NCBI RefSeq assembly: GCF_014647755.1
Contig: NZ_BMPU01000001.1
Coordinates: forward strand, 1-64,000
From: Porphyromonas pasteri
GTDB taxonomy: Bacteria; Bacteroidota; Bacteroidia; Bacteroidales; Porphyromonadaceae
Direction of reading: 5' to 3'
DNA length: 64,000 nt
Part shown: positions 49,656 to 58,417 of the stretch, piece after piece
How positions within the stretch are numbered: position 1 is the first letter of the stretch
How the letters are laid out: each line of letters opens with the position of its first letter
Translations under genes and position numbers: made by a program
Notes under the pieces: model-generated
Databases searched by the model: none
What the model saw: only the letters and a program-made list of their open reading frames with translations
What the model was told of the DNA's origin: nothing

Positions 49656-49785
49656 ATAGTCGTTCGCACTCAGTCCTATAGTGGTTCGATATACGAACGA
49701 ATAGTGGTTTGCATACGAAACGAATAGTGGTTTGACCCCCATACCAATAGTTATCCGCATGCAGACCAGTAGTCGTTTGCAAATC
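49656..49785. repeat. Intergenic 22-23 bp tandem repeat, core ATAGTGGTTTG (6 units)
   Basis: Units start at 49656, 49678, 49701, 49724, 49747 and 49769 (periods 22, 23, 23, 23, 22). The leading eleven bases are conserved (atagtggttcg, atagtggtttg twice); the rest varies, but several units form GTTCG...CGAAC-type dyads. From memory, the BrickBuilt MITEs of P. gingivalis also contain a 23-bp tandem repeat; whether the sequences are related cannot be decided here. Confidence 0.78.
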
Positions 49786-49899
49786 GACTTCTTCAGCTTC
49801 ATCCACGAACTACTATCATGATGGAGCCGAATCGCCCAAGGGCAGAGCGAGCGGTGAATACGCCCTATAATATCAGCTTTGCCGAGGAGGCAAAACGAA

Positions 49900-50003
49900 C
49901 CAGTACTGGTCGGCGAGGTGATCAGTACTGGTCACGAATCGTTACTCGTACTGGTCACACATCGAAGCAGTACTGGTCGGCGCAGTGACCAGTACTGGTC
50001 GAT
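49900..50003. repeat. Intergenic 22-23 bp phased array, core CCAGTACTGG (5 units)
   Basis: Units start at 49900, 49922, 49945, 49967 and 49989 (periods 22, 23, 22, 22). Cores are ccagtactgg, tcagtactgg, ctcgtactgg, gcagtactgg and ccagtactgg. It is followed by a T6 run. The core differs by one or two bases from that of the arrays at 10635, 16478 and 55140. Confidence 0.83.
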
Positions 50004-50206
50004 TTTTTGCCTTCGTAAAGCCTTGATTATGACACACTCTAGAGAGGTGCTAAGTACCCCTATCCCTCCGCCCTCCTTCCTCTACCCAAAAGCCTTACTT
50101 ACAAGCAAAAAGAGAGAATGCTTATACTTGGAAAATTCTATAATAGGAATGAATAAGTATTTTTTATAAGTTTGAATCGAAATACATCGTCCGAATACCA
50201 CGATGC

Positions 50207-50289
50207 ACCTCGAGCGAGAGGTTCATCACTCGCTCCCGCCATGAAGACGCTTTCGGGAGCGAACACCGTGCCACCGCAGCCGAGTGGCA
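50207..50289 (+). promoter_or_regulatory. Structured 5' leader of the SusC-like gene
   Basis: Three successive hairpins: ACCTC/GAGGT (50207-50222), CGCTCCCG/CGGGAGCG (50231-50261) and TGCCAC/GTGGCA (50269-50289). The last GTGG can also pair with CCAC at 50300-50303. It ends about 40 nt before the ATG. It matches no riboswitch class I know. No consensus promoter was found, so transcription of this segment is assumed. Confidence 0.5.
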
Positions 50290-50329
50290 TGTAGACATAC
50301 CACTAGTCAAATTCACAAATCCCAAGTGT

Positions 50330-53300
50330 ATGAAACAAACATTCATCCTTAGGTCTCTCTGGGTCGGTTGGCTACTGATCCTGGCGATCTACCTGGCCCC
50401 ACAGCTTATGGCACAGGGGCTGACCATCCGCGGCACCGTAGTGGATACCAAAGATGAGCCCATCGTTGGAGCCTCTGTTGTCGTGAAGAAGAATCCCAAG
50501 CAAGGGGCTATGACGGACGCCAAGGGCGCCTTCACCCTATCGGGAGTACAGCGTGATGCCATCCTCCGTGTGAGCTATCTGGGCTACGAAGCTCGTGAGG
50601 TAGCCGTAGCAGGGCAGACGCAGATCAAGATCACGCTCAAGGAAGAAGCCCAGCAGCTCAGTGACGTCGTCGTCGTGGGCTATGGCACGCAGAAGAAAGT
50701 TAACCTATCTGGTTCCGTGACTGCTCTTGACCTAAAGCAGGTACAAGCTCGCCCCATTCAGAACCTCAGTAATGGTCTGCAAGGTCTCGTCCCAGGTCTG
50801 ACAGTCACCGCTACCAACGGTGCTCCAGGTCTCGACGGCGGTAAGCTCCGCATCCGTGGTACGGGTACCCTGAACAACGCAAATCCCTACATCCTCATCG
50901 ACGGTCTCGAGTCTGGGACGCTCAATATGCTTGACCCAAGCGATATCGAGAGCATCTCAGTCCTGAAGGACGCTGCCTCCGCAGCTATCTACGGCTCGAA
51001 GGCTGCTAACGGGGTCATCCTCATCACCACCAAGCGCGGTAAGTCTGGTAAGGCTCGCGTCAGCTACTCGGGTAGCGTGGGTATGCAGAGCGCTACGCGC
51101 CTGATGGACCGTATGGGCTCCTTCGAGTACGCTACCCTCTACAACAAGGCGATGGTAGCTGCTGGTAAGGTAGCTCGCTTCTCTGACGAGGACCTCAAGA
51201 AGTTCCAGGACGGCAGTGACCCCGAGGGGCACCCCGATACCCACTGGTATGATCTGGCCTTCCGTACGGCTCTTATGCAGCACCACAATGTGAGTGTCAA
51301 TGGTGGCTCGGAGCAGGTCCGCTATATGGCTTCGCTGGGTTACCTCGGACAGTCCGGTATTCTCCCCAACGCTAAGCGTAATCAGTTCAATGCTCGTACG
51401 AATCTTGACCTCACCCTCAGCCGCCTCATCTCGGCTCGACTCGGTCTCTCCTACATCAAGAATAAGTACGCAGATCCTAATAACTCCTACGTCTCTGGTG
51501 GCTCTGACCAGATCATCCGCCAGCTGAATATCGTCGCACCTTGGATCCTCGGCCGTAGTAAGGACGGTAAGAGCTGGGGTACGACGGGTGACGGTAACCC
51601 TCTGGCTTGGCTTGACTCAGGTCAGACCATCGACCGCGACAACCACAACATCTCCGCTACTGGGGGTATCGACTTCCATCTCTTCGATGGCTTTACCCTC
51701 ACGGCTAACGTAGCTTATGTAGCCAGTCTGCAGCACTACAAGGCCTTCGTCCCCTTCATCAAGTACAACGACCACAAGGTGAGTGCGCCCAACAATCTGG
51801 ACGAACGCTACTACCTCTGGACGCGTGCAAACTTTGATGCACTGGCTAACTACAGCAAGAGCCTTGGCAAGAACAACTTCAAGGCCCTCCTCGGGTGGCA
51901 CGCTGAAGACTTCTTCACGCAGTACATGCAGGGCAAGCGTAAGGACTATCCCTCGAACGACCTCACCGACCTAAGTGCAGGCTCCTCCTCTACGCAGGAG
52001 AACAATGGTACGACGGCTCAGCTGCGTATGCTCTCTTGGTTCGGTCGTCTGAACTATGACTTCGACGGCAAGTACCTCCTCGAAGCGAACTTCCGTGCTG
52101 ACGCCTCTTCGCGCTTCGCTCAGGGCTATCGCTGGGGTTACTTCCCCTCCTTCTCTGGTGCATGGCGCCTCTCGAAGGAAGAGTTCATGAAGCCTCTCTA
52201 TCCTGTACTGAGCGACCTGAAGGTCCGTGCTTCGTGGGGTCTCCTCGGTAATCAGGAAGCTCTCAATGACTACTATCCTGCACTCAATACCTACAATATC
52301 GGCGCGACCTATCCCTTCGGTGGAGCGCTTACCTCTGGCTATGCACAGACCGACCTCAAGCTGAACAATATCAGCTGGGAGAAGAGCCGCAACGTCGGTG
52401 TAGGTCTGGACTTCGGCTTCTTCGCTGGACAGCTGACTGGGTCAGTAGACTTCTACGCTCGTAAGACGACCGATATCCTGATGAAGGTTGACGTCCCCTC
52501 TGAGTTCCCTCTCAAGCCCTACCACGCTAATGTAGGTGCGATGGAGAATAAGGGTGTCGAAATCGCACTGAACTACAAGACGAACTTCGGTGACTGGACG
52601 CTCGGCGTAGGCGGTAACTTCACCTACAACAAGAATAAGATCCTCAACCTCGGTGCTAACGAGTACATGGACAATGGTGCTATCCGTAATGCCGTCGGTC
52701 ACTCCTACGACACCTATTACATCTACAAGGCTGATGGGCTCTTCCAGTCCAAGGAAGAAGCAGATGCCTTCGTAGCTAAGTATGGCACGCCCTTCGGCTC
52801 TCGCCCTCAGGCTGGTGATATCCGCTATGTGGACGTCAATGGTGACGGCAAGATCAATGGTAAGGACCGTATCTTCTCTAATCCTGTAGATCCCGCCTAT
52901 ACGTTCGCTATGAACTTCAACCTGGGCTGGCGTGCCTTCGACCTCTCTGCTATGTTCAGCGGTGTCGCAGCTGCCTCTCGCCTCTACAGCTCTGAGGTCT
53001 TCGGTGCCTTCGGTGGGGATACGGGTCACCCCTCTACTGAGTGGCGTGATGCCTGGAGCGCAGACAAGCCCTCGGGCAAGATGCCTCGCATCTACCTCGC
53101 TGGTCAGGCTAACCACAACGAAGCAAGCTCGACCTTCTGGCTGCAGGACACGCATTACGTGCGTCTGAAGAACCTCCAGCTGGGTTATACCCTGCCTAAG
53201 AGCCTTCTGAAGAACCTCGGTGTCTCTTCCCTGCGTGTCTACTACTCTGGTGAGAACCTCTTCACGCTGGACAACATGCGCGGTAACATCGACCCTGAGG

Positions 53301-53371
53301 CTACGAGCCAGCGTCTCTCCTCTTACCCCCTGCTGCGTACGCACTCTTTCGGGCTGAACGTATCCTTCTAA
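50330..53371 (+). CDS. SusC/RagA-family TonB-linked outer-membrane receptor
   Basis: A 1013-aa outer-membrane importer. It has a signal peptide ending near LMAQ, then a carboxypeptidase-regulatory-like domain (about 30-110: GTVVDTKDEPIVGASVVVKK). The TonB box/SusC signature DVVVVGYGTQKKVNLSGSV lies at about 112-130. The plug domain has NGLQGLVPGLTVTATNGAPG, and a 22-strand barrel ends in HSFGLNVSF. It works with the lipoprotein encoded next. No glycosidase, protease or regulator gene is adjacent, so the substrate (glycan or peptide, as for RagAB) cannot be told. Confidence 0.95.
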   Translation: MKQTFILRSLWVGWLLILAIYLAPQLMAQGLTIRGTVVDTKDEPIVGASVVVKKNPKQGAMTDAKGAFTLSGVQRDAILRVSYLGYEAREVAVAGQTQIKITLKEEAQQLSDVVVVGYGTQKKVNLSGSVTALDLKQVQARPIQNLSNGLQGLVPGLTVTATNGAPGLDGGKLRIRGTGTLNNANPYILIDGLESGTLNMLDPSDIESISVLKDAASAAIYGSKAANGVILITTKRGKSGKARVSYSGSVGMQSATRLMDRMGSFEYATLYNKAMVAAGKVARFSDEDLKKFQDGSDPEGHPDTHWYDLAFRTALMQHHNVSVNGGSEQVRYMASLGYLGQSGILPNAKRNQFNARTNLDLTLSRLISARLGLSYIKNKYADPNNSYVSGGSDQIIRQLNIVAPWILGRSKDGKSWGTTGDGNPLAWLDSGQTIDRDNHNISATGGIDFHLFDGFTLTANVAYVASLQHYKAFVPFIKYNDHKVSAPNNLDERYYLWTRANFDALANYSKSLGKNNFKALLGWHAEDFFTQYMQGKRKDYPSNDLTDLSAGSSSTQENNGTTAQLRMLSWFGRLNYDFDGKYLLEANFRADASSRFAQGYRWGYFPSFSGAWRLSKEEFMKPLYPVLSDLKVRASWGLLGNQEALNDYYPALNTYNIGATYPFGGALTSGYAQTDLKLNNISWEKSRNVGVGLDFGFFAGQLTGSVDFYARKTTDILMKVDVPSEFPLKPYHANVGAMENKGVEIALNYKTNFGDWTLGVGGNFTYNKNKILNLGANEYMDNGAIRNAVGHSYDTYYIYKADGLFQSKEEADAFVAKYGTPFGSRPQAGDIRYVDVNGDGKINGKDRIFSNPVDPAYTFAMNFNLGWRAFDLSAMFSGVAAASRLYSSEVFGAFGGDTGHPSTEWRDAWSADKPSGKMPRIYLAGQANHNEASSTFWLQDTHYVRLKNLQLGYTLPKSLLKNLGVSSLRVYYSGENLFTLDNMRGNIDPEATSQRLSSYPLLRTHSFGLNVSF

Positions 53372-53384
53372 TGTGACTACGATA

Positions 53385-55031
53385 ATGAACAACCTATATA
53401 AGTACCTGCTGGCTGGCCTCCTGACGGCTGGTAGTGTCTCCTGCTCGGGCTTCCTCGATACAGCCCCCCGCAATCAGCTCTCTCAGAAGACCGCTTGGAA
53501 GACTCCCGAAGACGCTGAGAAGTTCCTCGTCGGCTGCTATGATGGCTGGGAGAGTGGTGGTACGATCCTCTACATGGACTGCCTCTCGGACTTTGGCTTT
53601 AGCTTCCACGCTCACGAAGGCTTCCGCTCTATCGGCAACGGGACGATGAGCCCCACCAGCCCAGGTGCCTCCTTCTATGGCTATGGTACTATCGGCCGCT
53701 GTAACCTCCTTCTCAAGCAGATCGAAGAGATCCCCAACATGCCTGAGGCGCAGAAGAAGCGCATCATCGCTGAGGCTAAGGTGATCCGTGCCTATCAGTA
53801 CTTCACGATGAACTTCCTCTATGGTGGCGTGCCCATCATCGAGCTCCCTCAGAATGCTGACGAAGCTCGTCTGCCTCGTAAGACTGAGGCTGAGGTACGT
53901 GCCTACATCGCTAAGGATCTGGATGAAGCGATCCCCGACCTCGAGGCTAATGTCACGCGTGGTCGCTTAGGTAAGGGTGCTGCTCTGGCTATCCGTATGC
54001 GCGAAGCGCTCTACTATGGTGACTGGGAGGTCGCTAAGGCGAAGGCTAAGGAGATCATCGATCTCAATGTCTACAGCCTCGAGCCCAGCTACCAGAAGCT
54101 CTTCACCATCGCTGGTCAAGGCTCTGCTGAGATCATCGCAGCTGTACAGTACCTCGAGACGGTAAAGCCTCACTATACCTCTATCGGCTCGATGCTCAAT
54201 AACTCCGTCGGGGGCTGGTCTTCGATGGTGCCAACGGCTAACCTCATCAATCTCTATGAGATGAAGACAGGGCTGACGACGGATGAGTCGGGCTCAGGCT
54301 ACGATGCCACCCATCCCTTCAAGGATCGTGACCCTCGTATGGCTATGACCGTCTGCTACCCCGGTGCTAACTACATCACGCCCGAGGGGAAGACCGCGAT
54401 CTACAATACCCTCGACCAGACGCTGCCCGGTGGGAAGAAGAACGAGGACTACCCCGAGAGCGCGAACAACAGCTCTAAGACGGGGCTCACGTGGAACAAG
54501 TACACCGCTCCTGCTAATCAGTATGCCGACGTGTGGTCTACGAATGCCAGCCCTATCGTCTTCCGCTATGCTGAGGTCCTCCTCTCGTACGCTGAAGCTG
54601 AGAACGAACTGAATGGTCCTTCGGCTGATGTGTACGCTAAGATCAACCTCGTGCGCCAGCGTGTAGGTATGCCTGCTGTCGACCAGACGAAGTACGGTAC
54701 GAAGGATAAGCTCCGTGAGCTGATCCGTCGCGAGCGCTCCGTAGAGTTCGCTGGCGAAGGTCTCCGTCGTGCTGACATCCTTCGCTGGAAGGGTGCGGAC
54801 GGCAAGATGATCGCTGAGACGGTACTCAATGGTCCGCTGCAGCGTATGGTCGGTACTGTCGATATGACGGGTACGAATCCTGAGACGCGTGCTACGATCA
54901 ATCCTTCTGCTCCTGCTGAAGCTAAGCTCGTAGAGAACCGCATCTTCAAGCCTCACTTCCGCTACCTCCCCATACCTCAGTGGGTCATCGACCGTAACCC
55001 CAACTTCGGTAAGAATAATCCCGACTACTAA
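53385..55031 (+). CDS. SusD/RagB-family surface lipoprotein
   Basis: A 548-aa surface-exposed lipoprotein that lids the SusC-type receptor and captures substrate. The lipobox is GSVSC with C20 from ATG 53385. SGFLDTAPRNQLSQKTAWKT opens the mature protein, the TPR-like SusD core includes AKVIRAYQYFTMNFLYGGVP, and the C-terminal region has RYAEVLLSYAEAENELNG and LIRRERSVEFAGEGLRRADI. It starts 13 bp after the SusC stop. A perfect terminator follows. Confidence 0.94.
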   Translation: MNNLYKYLLAGLLTAGSVSCSGFLDTAPRNQLSQKTAWKTPEDAEKFLVGCYDGWESGGTILYMDCLSDFGFSFHAHEGFRSIGNGTMSPTSPGASFYGYGTIGRCNLLLKQIEEIPNMPEAQKKRIIAEAKVIRAYQYFTMNFLYGGVPIIELPQNADEARLPRKTEAEVRAYIAKDLDEAIPDLEANVTRGRLGKGAALAIRMREALYYGDWEVAKAKAKEIIDLNVYSLEPSYQKLFTIAGQGSAEIIAAVQYLETVKPHYTSIGSMLNNSVGGWSSMVPTANLINLYEMKTGLTTDESGSGYDATHPFKDRDPRMAMTVCYPGANYITPEGKTAIYNTLDQTLPGGKKNEDYPESANNSSKTGLTWNKYTAPANQYADVWSTNASPIVFRYAEVLLSYAEAENELNGPSADVYAKINLVRQRVGMPAVDQTKYGTKDKLRELIRRERSVEFAGEGLRRADILRWKGADGKMIAETVLNGPLQRMVGTVDMTGTNPETRATINPSAPAEAKLVENRIFKPHFRYLPIPQWVIDRNPNFGKNNPDY

Positions 55032-55057
55032 GCGCACAGATTAGCTCTATACAGGAT

Positions 55058-55090
55058 AAGCCCCCCAGCTCTCAGTGAGCTGGGGGGCTT
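55058..55090 (+). terminator. Terminator after the SusC/SusD pair
   Basis: Perfect 14-bp stem AAGCCCCCCAGCTC (55058-55071) / GAGCTGGGGGGCTT (55077-55090) with a 5-nt loop, followed by GTCTTTAT. Confidence 0.88.
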
Positions 55091-55139
55091 GTCTTTATCT
55101 GTGTGTGATGACGGCTCTGTAGGGGAGGGGTGGTGCGAA

Positions 55140-55249
55140 CCTATATTGGTCGGCGGGCTGACCTATATAGGTTGCTTTCTCGACCAATATAAGTCACGTC
55201 TGCGACCAATATAGGTCAGCCCGCCGACCAATATAGATCTGTATCATAT
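55140..55249. repeat. Intergenic 22-bp phased array, core CCWATATWGG (5 units)
   Basis: Units start at 55140, 55162, 55184, 55206 and 55228, exactly 22 bp apart. Cores are cctatattgg, cctatatagg, ccaatataag, ccaatatagg and ccaatataga. The preceding GTGCGAA is shared with the array at 10635 and with the thrA terminator loop. The interval 55091-55374 has no gene. Confidence 0.87.
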
Positions 55250-55329
55250 AGGATCCATCTGCACTCAAGCTGTGGTATAGAGCTTCGTCTGTATAGGCGT
55301 AGACCCAGGGCTCTACCGCTATTAATCAC

Positions 55330-55337
55330 TACATTTG
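55330..55337 (+). promoter_or_regulatory. TACATTTG -7 box upstream of the CsgG-type gene
   Basis: An exact TAnnTTTG box 38 bp before the ATG at 55375. No TTG at the usual distance upstream. Confidence 0.55.
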
Positions 55338-55374
55338 TACGACACAAACCTCACTTATAGATATACAGTGCCTT

Positions 55375-56307
55375 ATGAATGTACTTAAGACGCTTTCTCT
55401 CGTAGCGCTGGCAGGCCTCTCAGGGCTTGGCTATGCTGCTGCACAAGAGCCCCAGCGAGTCATCGCCCATCCTGGAGTCAATAACGCTCGCCCTGCCGAT
55501 GCGCGTAGCCTCAAGTGGAAGGTCGCCGTCGGGCGCTTCTCCAACGAGACGCAGTACGGCAAGGGTATCTTCTACGAGCGCGATAATGACCCCATGGCGA
55601 AGCAGGCCCTCGATATCCTTATGACGAAGCTCAATGCTTCGGGGAAGTTCATCCTCCTCGAGCGTAGCGACTCGGAGAAGCTGGAGGCAGAGCTCAAGGC
55701 TGGGCAGGGTCAGCGTATCGGTGCTGACTACCTTATCCTCGGCTCGATCACCGAGTTCGGCCGCAAGACGACTGGCAGGGATGGCCTCTTCACTTCGGAG
55801 AAGAGTCAGACGGTAGAGGCGGGTGTGAGCATTCGTATCGTCGACGTCGCGACGGGGCAAGTCATCTATTCGGAGGAAGGTAAGGGGCAGGCTCAGACGA
55901 CGAGTAAGAGTACTCTGGGTCTTGGCGGTAAGGCTGGCTATGACGCCACCCTCAGCGATAAGGCCATCTCGGGGGCTATCGATCAGCTCGTCGAGAATAT
56001 CATCAATAAGTGCACCGACAAGCCTTGGCGCACCTACCTCATCAATGCTGATGCCGATGGCATCATCATCGCAGGCGGGGCCGCTCAAGGCATTCGTCCT
56101 GGAGATACCTTCACGCTCTATAAGCGCGGCAAGCAAGTGAAGAACCCTCAGACGGGTGTCTCCTTCTATCTGGCGGGTAAGCCCGTAGCACAGCTGCGCG
56201 TAGAGTCCGTAGACGGCGATACGCCCGATACGCAGTACGCTATCGTCAGCGTCGTCTCGGGGAGCTTTGATAAGGGCGCCTTAGACAACTATTATGTACA
56301 GCAGTAA
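55375..56307 (+). CDS. CsgG/HfaB-family protein
   Basis: A 310-aa exported protein with a signal peptide (MNVLKTLSLVALAGLSGLGY, cut near AAAQ). The CsgG core has VAVGRFSNETQYG, QALDILMTKLNASGKFILLE, GADYLILGSITEFGR and VEAGVSIRIVDVATGQVIYS. CsgG proteins form outer-membrane secretion pores, but this one lacks a lipobox cysteine, unlike E. coli CsgG. A C-terminal extension (about 225-310) contains GIRPGDTFTLYKRG, a beta domain. It heads an operon with three small lipoproteins whose families accompany CsgG in other phyla. Confidence 0.88.
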   Translation: MNVLKTLSLVALAGLSGLGYAAAQEPQRVIAHPGVNNARPADARSLKWKVAVGRFSNETQYGKGIFYERDNDPMAKQALDILMTKLNASGKFILLERSDSEKLEAELKAGQGQRIGADYLILGSITEFGRKTTGRDGLFTSEKSQTVEAGVSIRIVDVATGQVIYSEEGKGQAQTTSKSTLGLGGKAGYDATLSDKAISGAIDQLVENIINKCTDKPWRTYLINADADGIIIAGGAAQGIRPGDTFTLYKRGKQVKNPQTGVSFYLAGKPVAQLRVESVDGDTPDTQYAIVSVVSGSFDKGALDNYYVQQ

Positions 56308-56320
56308 GACCGCAGCGATC

Positions 56321-56683
56321 ATGAAGAAGCAACCATTCTACAAGCAGTGGGCCGTCGGTCTACTCTCCCTCCTTGCCCTCCTCTTCGCTGGGACAGCCTG
56401 CGGGACGACCTCGTCGATCTCGGGCGGGCTGAATGATGAGTCTTATATCGTCGTATCCTCCTCGGGTGCCTACGTCGGGAAGAAGGTTTTTGTCTTAGTC
56501 GACGACGTCTCCGCTGTGGGGATCGTGGCCGTTCGCCCCGACGCTGTCACGCGCCACGCAAAGCGTATCACCATCACCCCAGGGCGCCATACGGTCATCG
56601 TCCGAGATGCCGAGGGGCGTACGCTCTTCTCCAAGGAGATCTTCATCTCCAGCCGAGCCGCGAAGACCATCACCCTGCAGTAA
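56321..56683 (+). CDS. Small hypothetical lipoprotein, 120 aa
   Basis: The lipobox ends AGTAC with C27 from ATG 56321. The mature part is a short beta-rich domain with VVSSSGAYVGKKVFVLVDDV and ITPGRHTVIVRDAEGRTLFS, the latter like PEGA-type surface domains. Envelope-anchored; its partner is presumably the CsgG protein encoded 13 bp upstream. ATG 56321 is chosen over an in-frame codon at 56294 inside the CsgG gene because it gives the signal. Confidence 0.78.
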   Translation: MKKQPFYKQWAVGLLSLLALLFAGTACGTTSSISGGLNDESYIVVSSSGAYVGKKVFVLVDDVSAVGIVAVRPDAVTRHAKRITITPGRHTVIVRDAEGRTLFSKEIFISSRAAKTITLQ

Positions 56684-56706
56684 TCGTAGATCCTCTTTTG
56701 CAACAG

Positions 56707-57060
56707 ATGAAGTTCTCTTATACCGCCGCCACACTCCTACTTTTTGCGGGACTCCTCTCGAGCTGTGGCTCCTCACCAGCATTATATTCGTGGGGCGACT
56801 ATGAGCAGACGGCCTATGCCGTCGCACAGAATCCCACCCCCGAGCGTCTTAGGGCTCTCGGCATGGTCTACGAGAAGCTCATCACTCAGCCCGAAGGCCT
56901 GCGCAAGATGCCTCCTCCAGGGCTCTGCGCGGAGTACGGCTACCTCTTAGCTAAGCAAGGCGATACCGAGCGAGGCGTGAAGCTCCTCGAGAAGGAAGCT
57001 GAGCTGTACCCCGAGAGTGCCGTCTTCGTCCGTCGTCTCATCAAGCAGCTGAAGAAATGA
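56707..57060 (+). CDS. DUF4810-type lipoprotein, 117 aa
   Basis: The lipobox is LLSSC with C20 from ATG 56707. It contains ALYSWGDYEQTAYAVAQNPT and the later GLCAEYGYLLAKQGDTERGV plus LLEKEAELYPESAVFV, the pattern of DUF4810, a TPR-like lipoprotein family. In Neisseria and others, DUF4810 and DUF799 genes lie with a CsgG-type gene, as here. Its stop overlaps the next start by 4 bp. Confidence 0.85.
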   Translation: MKFSYTAATLLLFAGLLSSCGSSPALYSWGDYEQTAYAVAQNPTPERLRALGMVYEKLITQPEGLRKMPPPGLCAEYGYLLAKQGDTERGVKLLEKEAELYPESAVFVRRLIKQLKK

Positions 57061-57767
57061 AGATCCGACTACACCGAGCCTTCATGGCCGTAGGGGCATT
57101 CGCCTCGCTGGTACTCCTCTCCTCTTGTGGACTGCTGAGCGAGCAGACGCAGCGTCGTGAGGACGCCTATGCTACGCTCTACAGGGAGAATCCCCGCTCC
57201 ATCGTCATCATGCCCACGATCAATGAGACCAATCAGGTCGAGCTGAAGGATAACTTCTACGCCACGCTGCTCAAGCCGCTGGCTGAGCGTGGCTACTACG
57301 TCTTCTCACCCTTCCTCGCGAAGGAGCTGATGGAGCAGGAGAGTGCCGCCAATGCCGAGGACTTCATCCAGGGGAATGTAGCCCCCTTCTACCGCGTCTT
57401 CGGCGCAGACGCCGTCCTCTTTACCATCATCCATCGCTGGGAGAAGGTCGCCCTGCGCTCGAAGATCGAGATCGATGTCGAGTACCTCCTGCGCTCTACG
57501 AAGACTGGGGAGACGCTCTTTACCCGCCGCTTTGAGGGCGCCGTGGATCTGAGTCAAGACAAAGGAGGGCGTGGCATCCTGAGTACCTTTGTTGATATCC
57601 TCGTGGGGGCGATCTCTACCTCGATGACGGACAAGGTCGTGGCTGCTCGTCTGGCTAACCGCGATGCGCTGGAGAGCCTCCCTGCGGGTGCTTACCATCC
57701 CCGCTATCTCCAGGATAAGCGCGACCAAGTTGGTCCCACGCACGTCACGGGGCGTAACCTCAAGTAG
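57057..57767 (+). CDS. DUF799 (GNA1162-like) lipoprotein
   Basis: A 236-aa protein with the lipobox LLSSC (C24). PRSIVIMPTINETNQVELKD and FYATLLKPLAERGYYVFSPF are DUF799 landmarks, as is ADAVLFTIIHRWEK. The fold is related to TolB-N/CsgG-type periplasmic domains. With the CsgG and DUF4810 proteins it probably forms one outer-membrane complex whose cargo is unknown. The next gene begins 8 bp after the stop but seems unrelated. Confidence 0.87.
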   Translation: MKIRLHRAFMAVGAFASLVLLSSCGLLSEQTQRREDAYATLYRENPRSIVIMPTINETNQVELKDNFYATLLKPLAERGYYVFSPFLAKELMEQESAANAEDFIQGNVAPFYRVFGADAVLFTIIHRWEKVALRSKIEIDVEYLLRSTKTGETLFTRRFEGAVDLSQDKGGRGILSTFVDILVGAISTSMTDKVVAARLANRDALESLPAGAYHPRYLQDKRDQVGPTHVTGRNLK

Positions 57768-57775
57768 CGTGTACC

Positions 57776-58387
57776 ATGGGCTCCACGGTACACCTCTTAG
57801 TCATCGACAACCGCGACTCCTTCGTCTATAATGTCGTGGAGCTCCTGCGCTCACTCCCCGAGCTCACCTTCGAGGTTATCCCCGAGGGTGAGCTCGAGCT
57901 CTCTTCGCTTCCCGAGCACGATGGGCTCATTCTCTCCCCTGGGCCAGGCGTGCCGAGTGAGTTCCCCCGTATGCAGGCCCTCATCCGTGCCGAAGCGGGA
58001 GTAAAGCCGATCTTGGGTATCTGCCTCGGGCATCAGGCTCTCGCCGAGCACTACGGCGCCACGCTGGTGCAGCTCCCTGCGCCTCGCCACGGGCATGCCT
58101 CCGCACTTGAGGTCATAGATCCTACGGATAGCCTCGTCGGTGCTATCCCTACGGGAAGTCTCGTCGGGCGCTACCACAGCTGGGCGGTCGACGAAGCGAG
58201 CCTCCCGACCTGCCTTGTCCCGACGGCTTATTGCGCCGATGCGGGTGAAGGCCGTGTGCTGATGGCGATGCGCCACCGCACGGAGCCCGTGTGGTCGGTG
58301 CAGTTCCATCCCGAGAGCATGATCAGCGAGCACGGACGTGCCTACCTCTTGGCCTTCGCCACAGCCGTCCGTGCTTGGCGCCGATAG
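57776..58387 (+). CDS. Class I glutamine amidotransferase (PabA/TrpG-like)
   Basis: A 203-aa glutaminase subunit that feeds ammonia to anthranilate or aminodeoxychorismate synthase. VIDNRDSFVYNVVELL is at the N-terminus, LILSPGPGVP follows, and the nucleophile is C83 in GICLGHQALAEHYG. The triad is completed by H178 and E180 in VQFHPES. No synthase component I is nearby, so para-aminobenzoate versus tryptophan synthesis cannot be decided. The operon position between envelope lipoproteins and a replication gene gives no hint. Confidence 0.88.
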   Translation: MGSTVHLLVIDNRDSFVYNVVELLRSLPELTFEVIPEGELELSSLPEHDGLILSPGPGVPSEFPRMQALIRAEAGVKPILGICLGHQALAEHYGATLVQLPAPRHGHASALEVIDPTDSLVGAIPTGSLVGRYHSWAVDEASLPTCLVPTAYCADAGEGRVLMAMRHRTEPVWSVQFHPESMISEHGRAYLLAFATAVRAWRR

Positions 58388-58417
58388 CCCTTCCCATCCA
58401 TCTACATCCCTTAGCCT

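Noticed and set aside
50161-50330. Cobalamin riboswitch before the SusC-type gene
   Set aside because: GCCAC/GTGGC pairs looked suggestive, but the B12-box and the other conserved riboswitch segments are absent.
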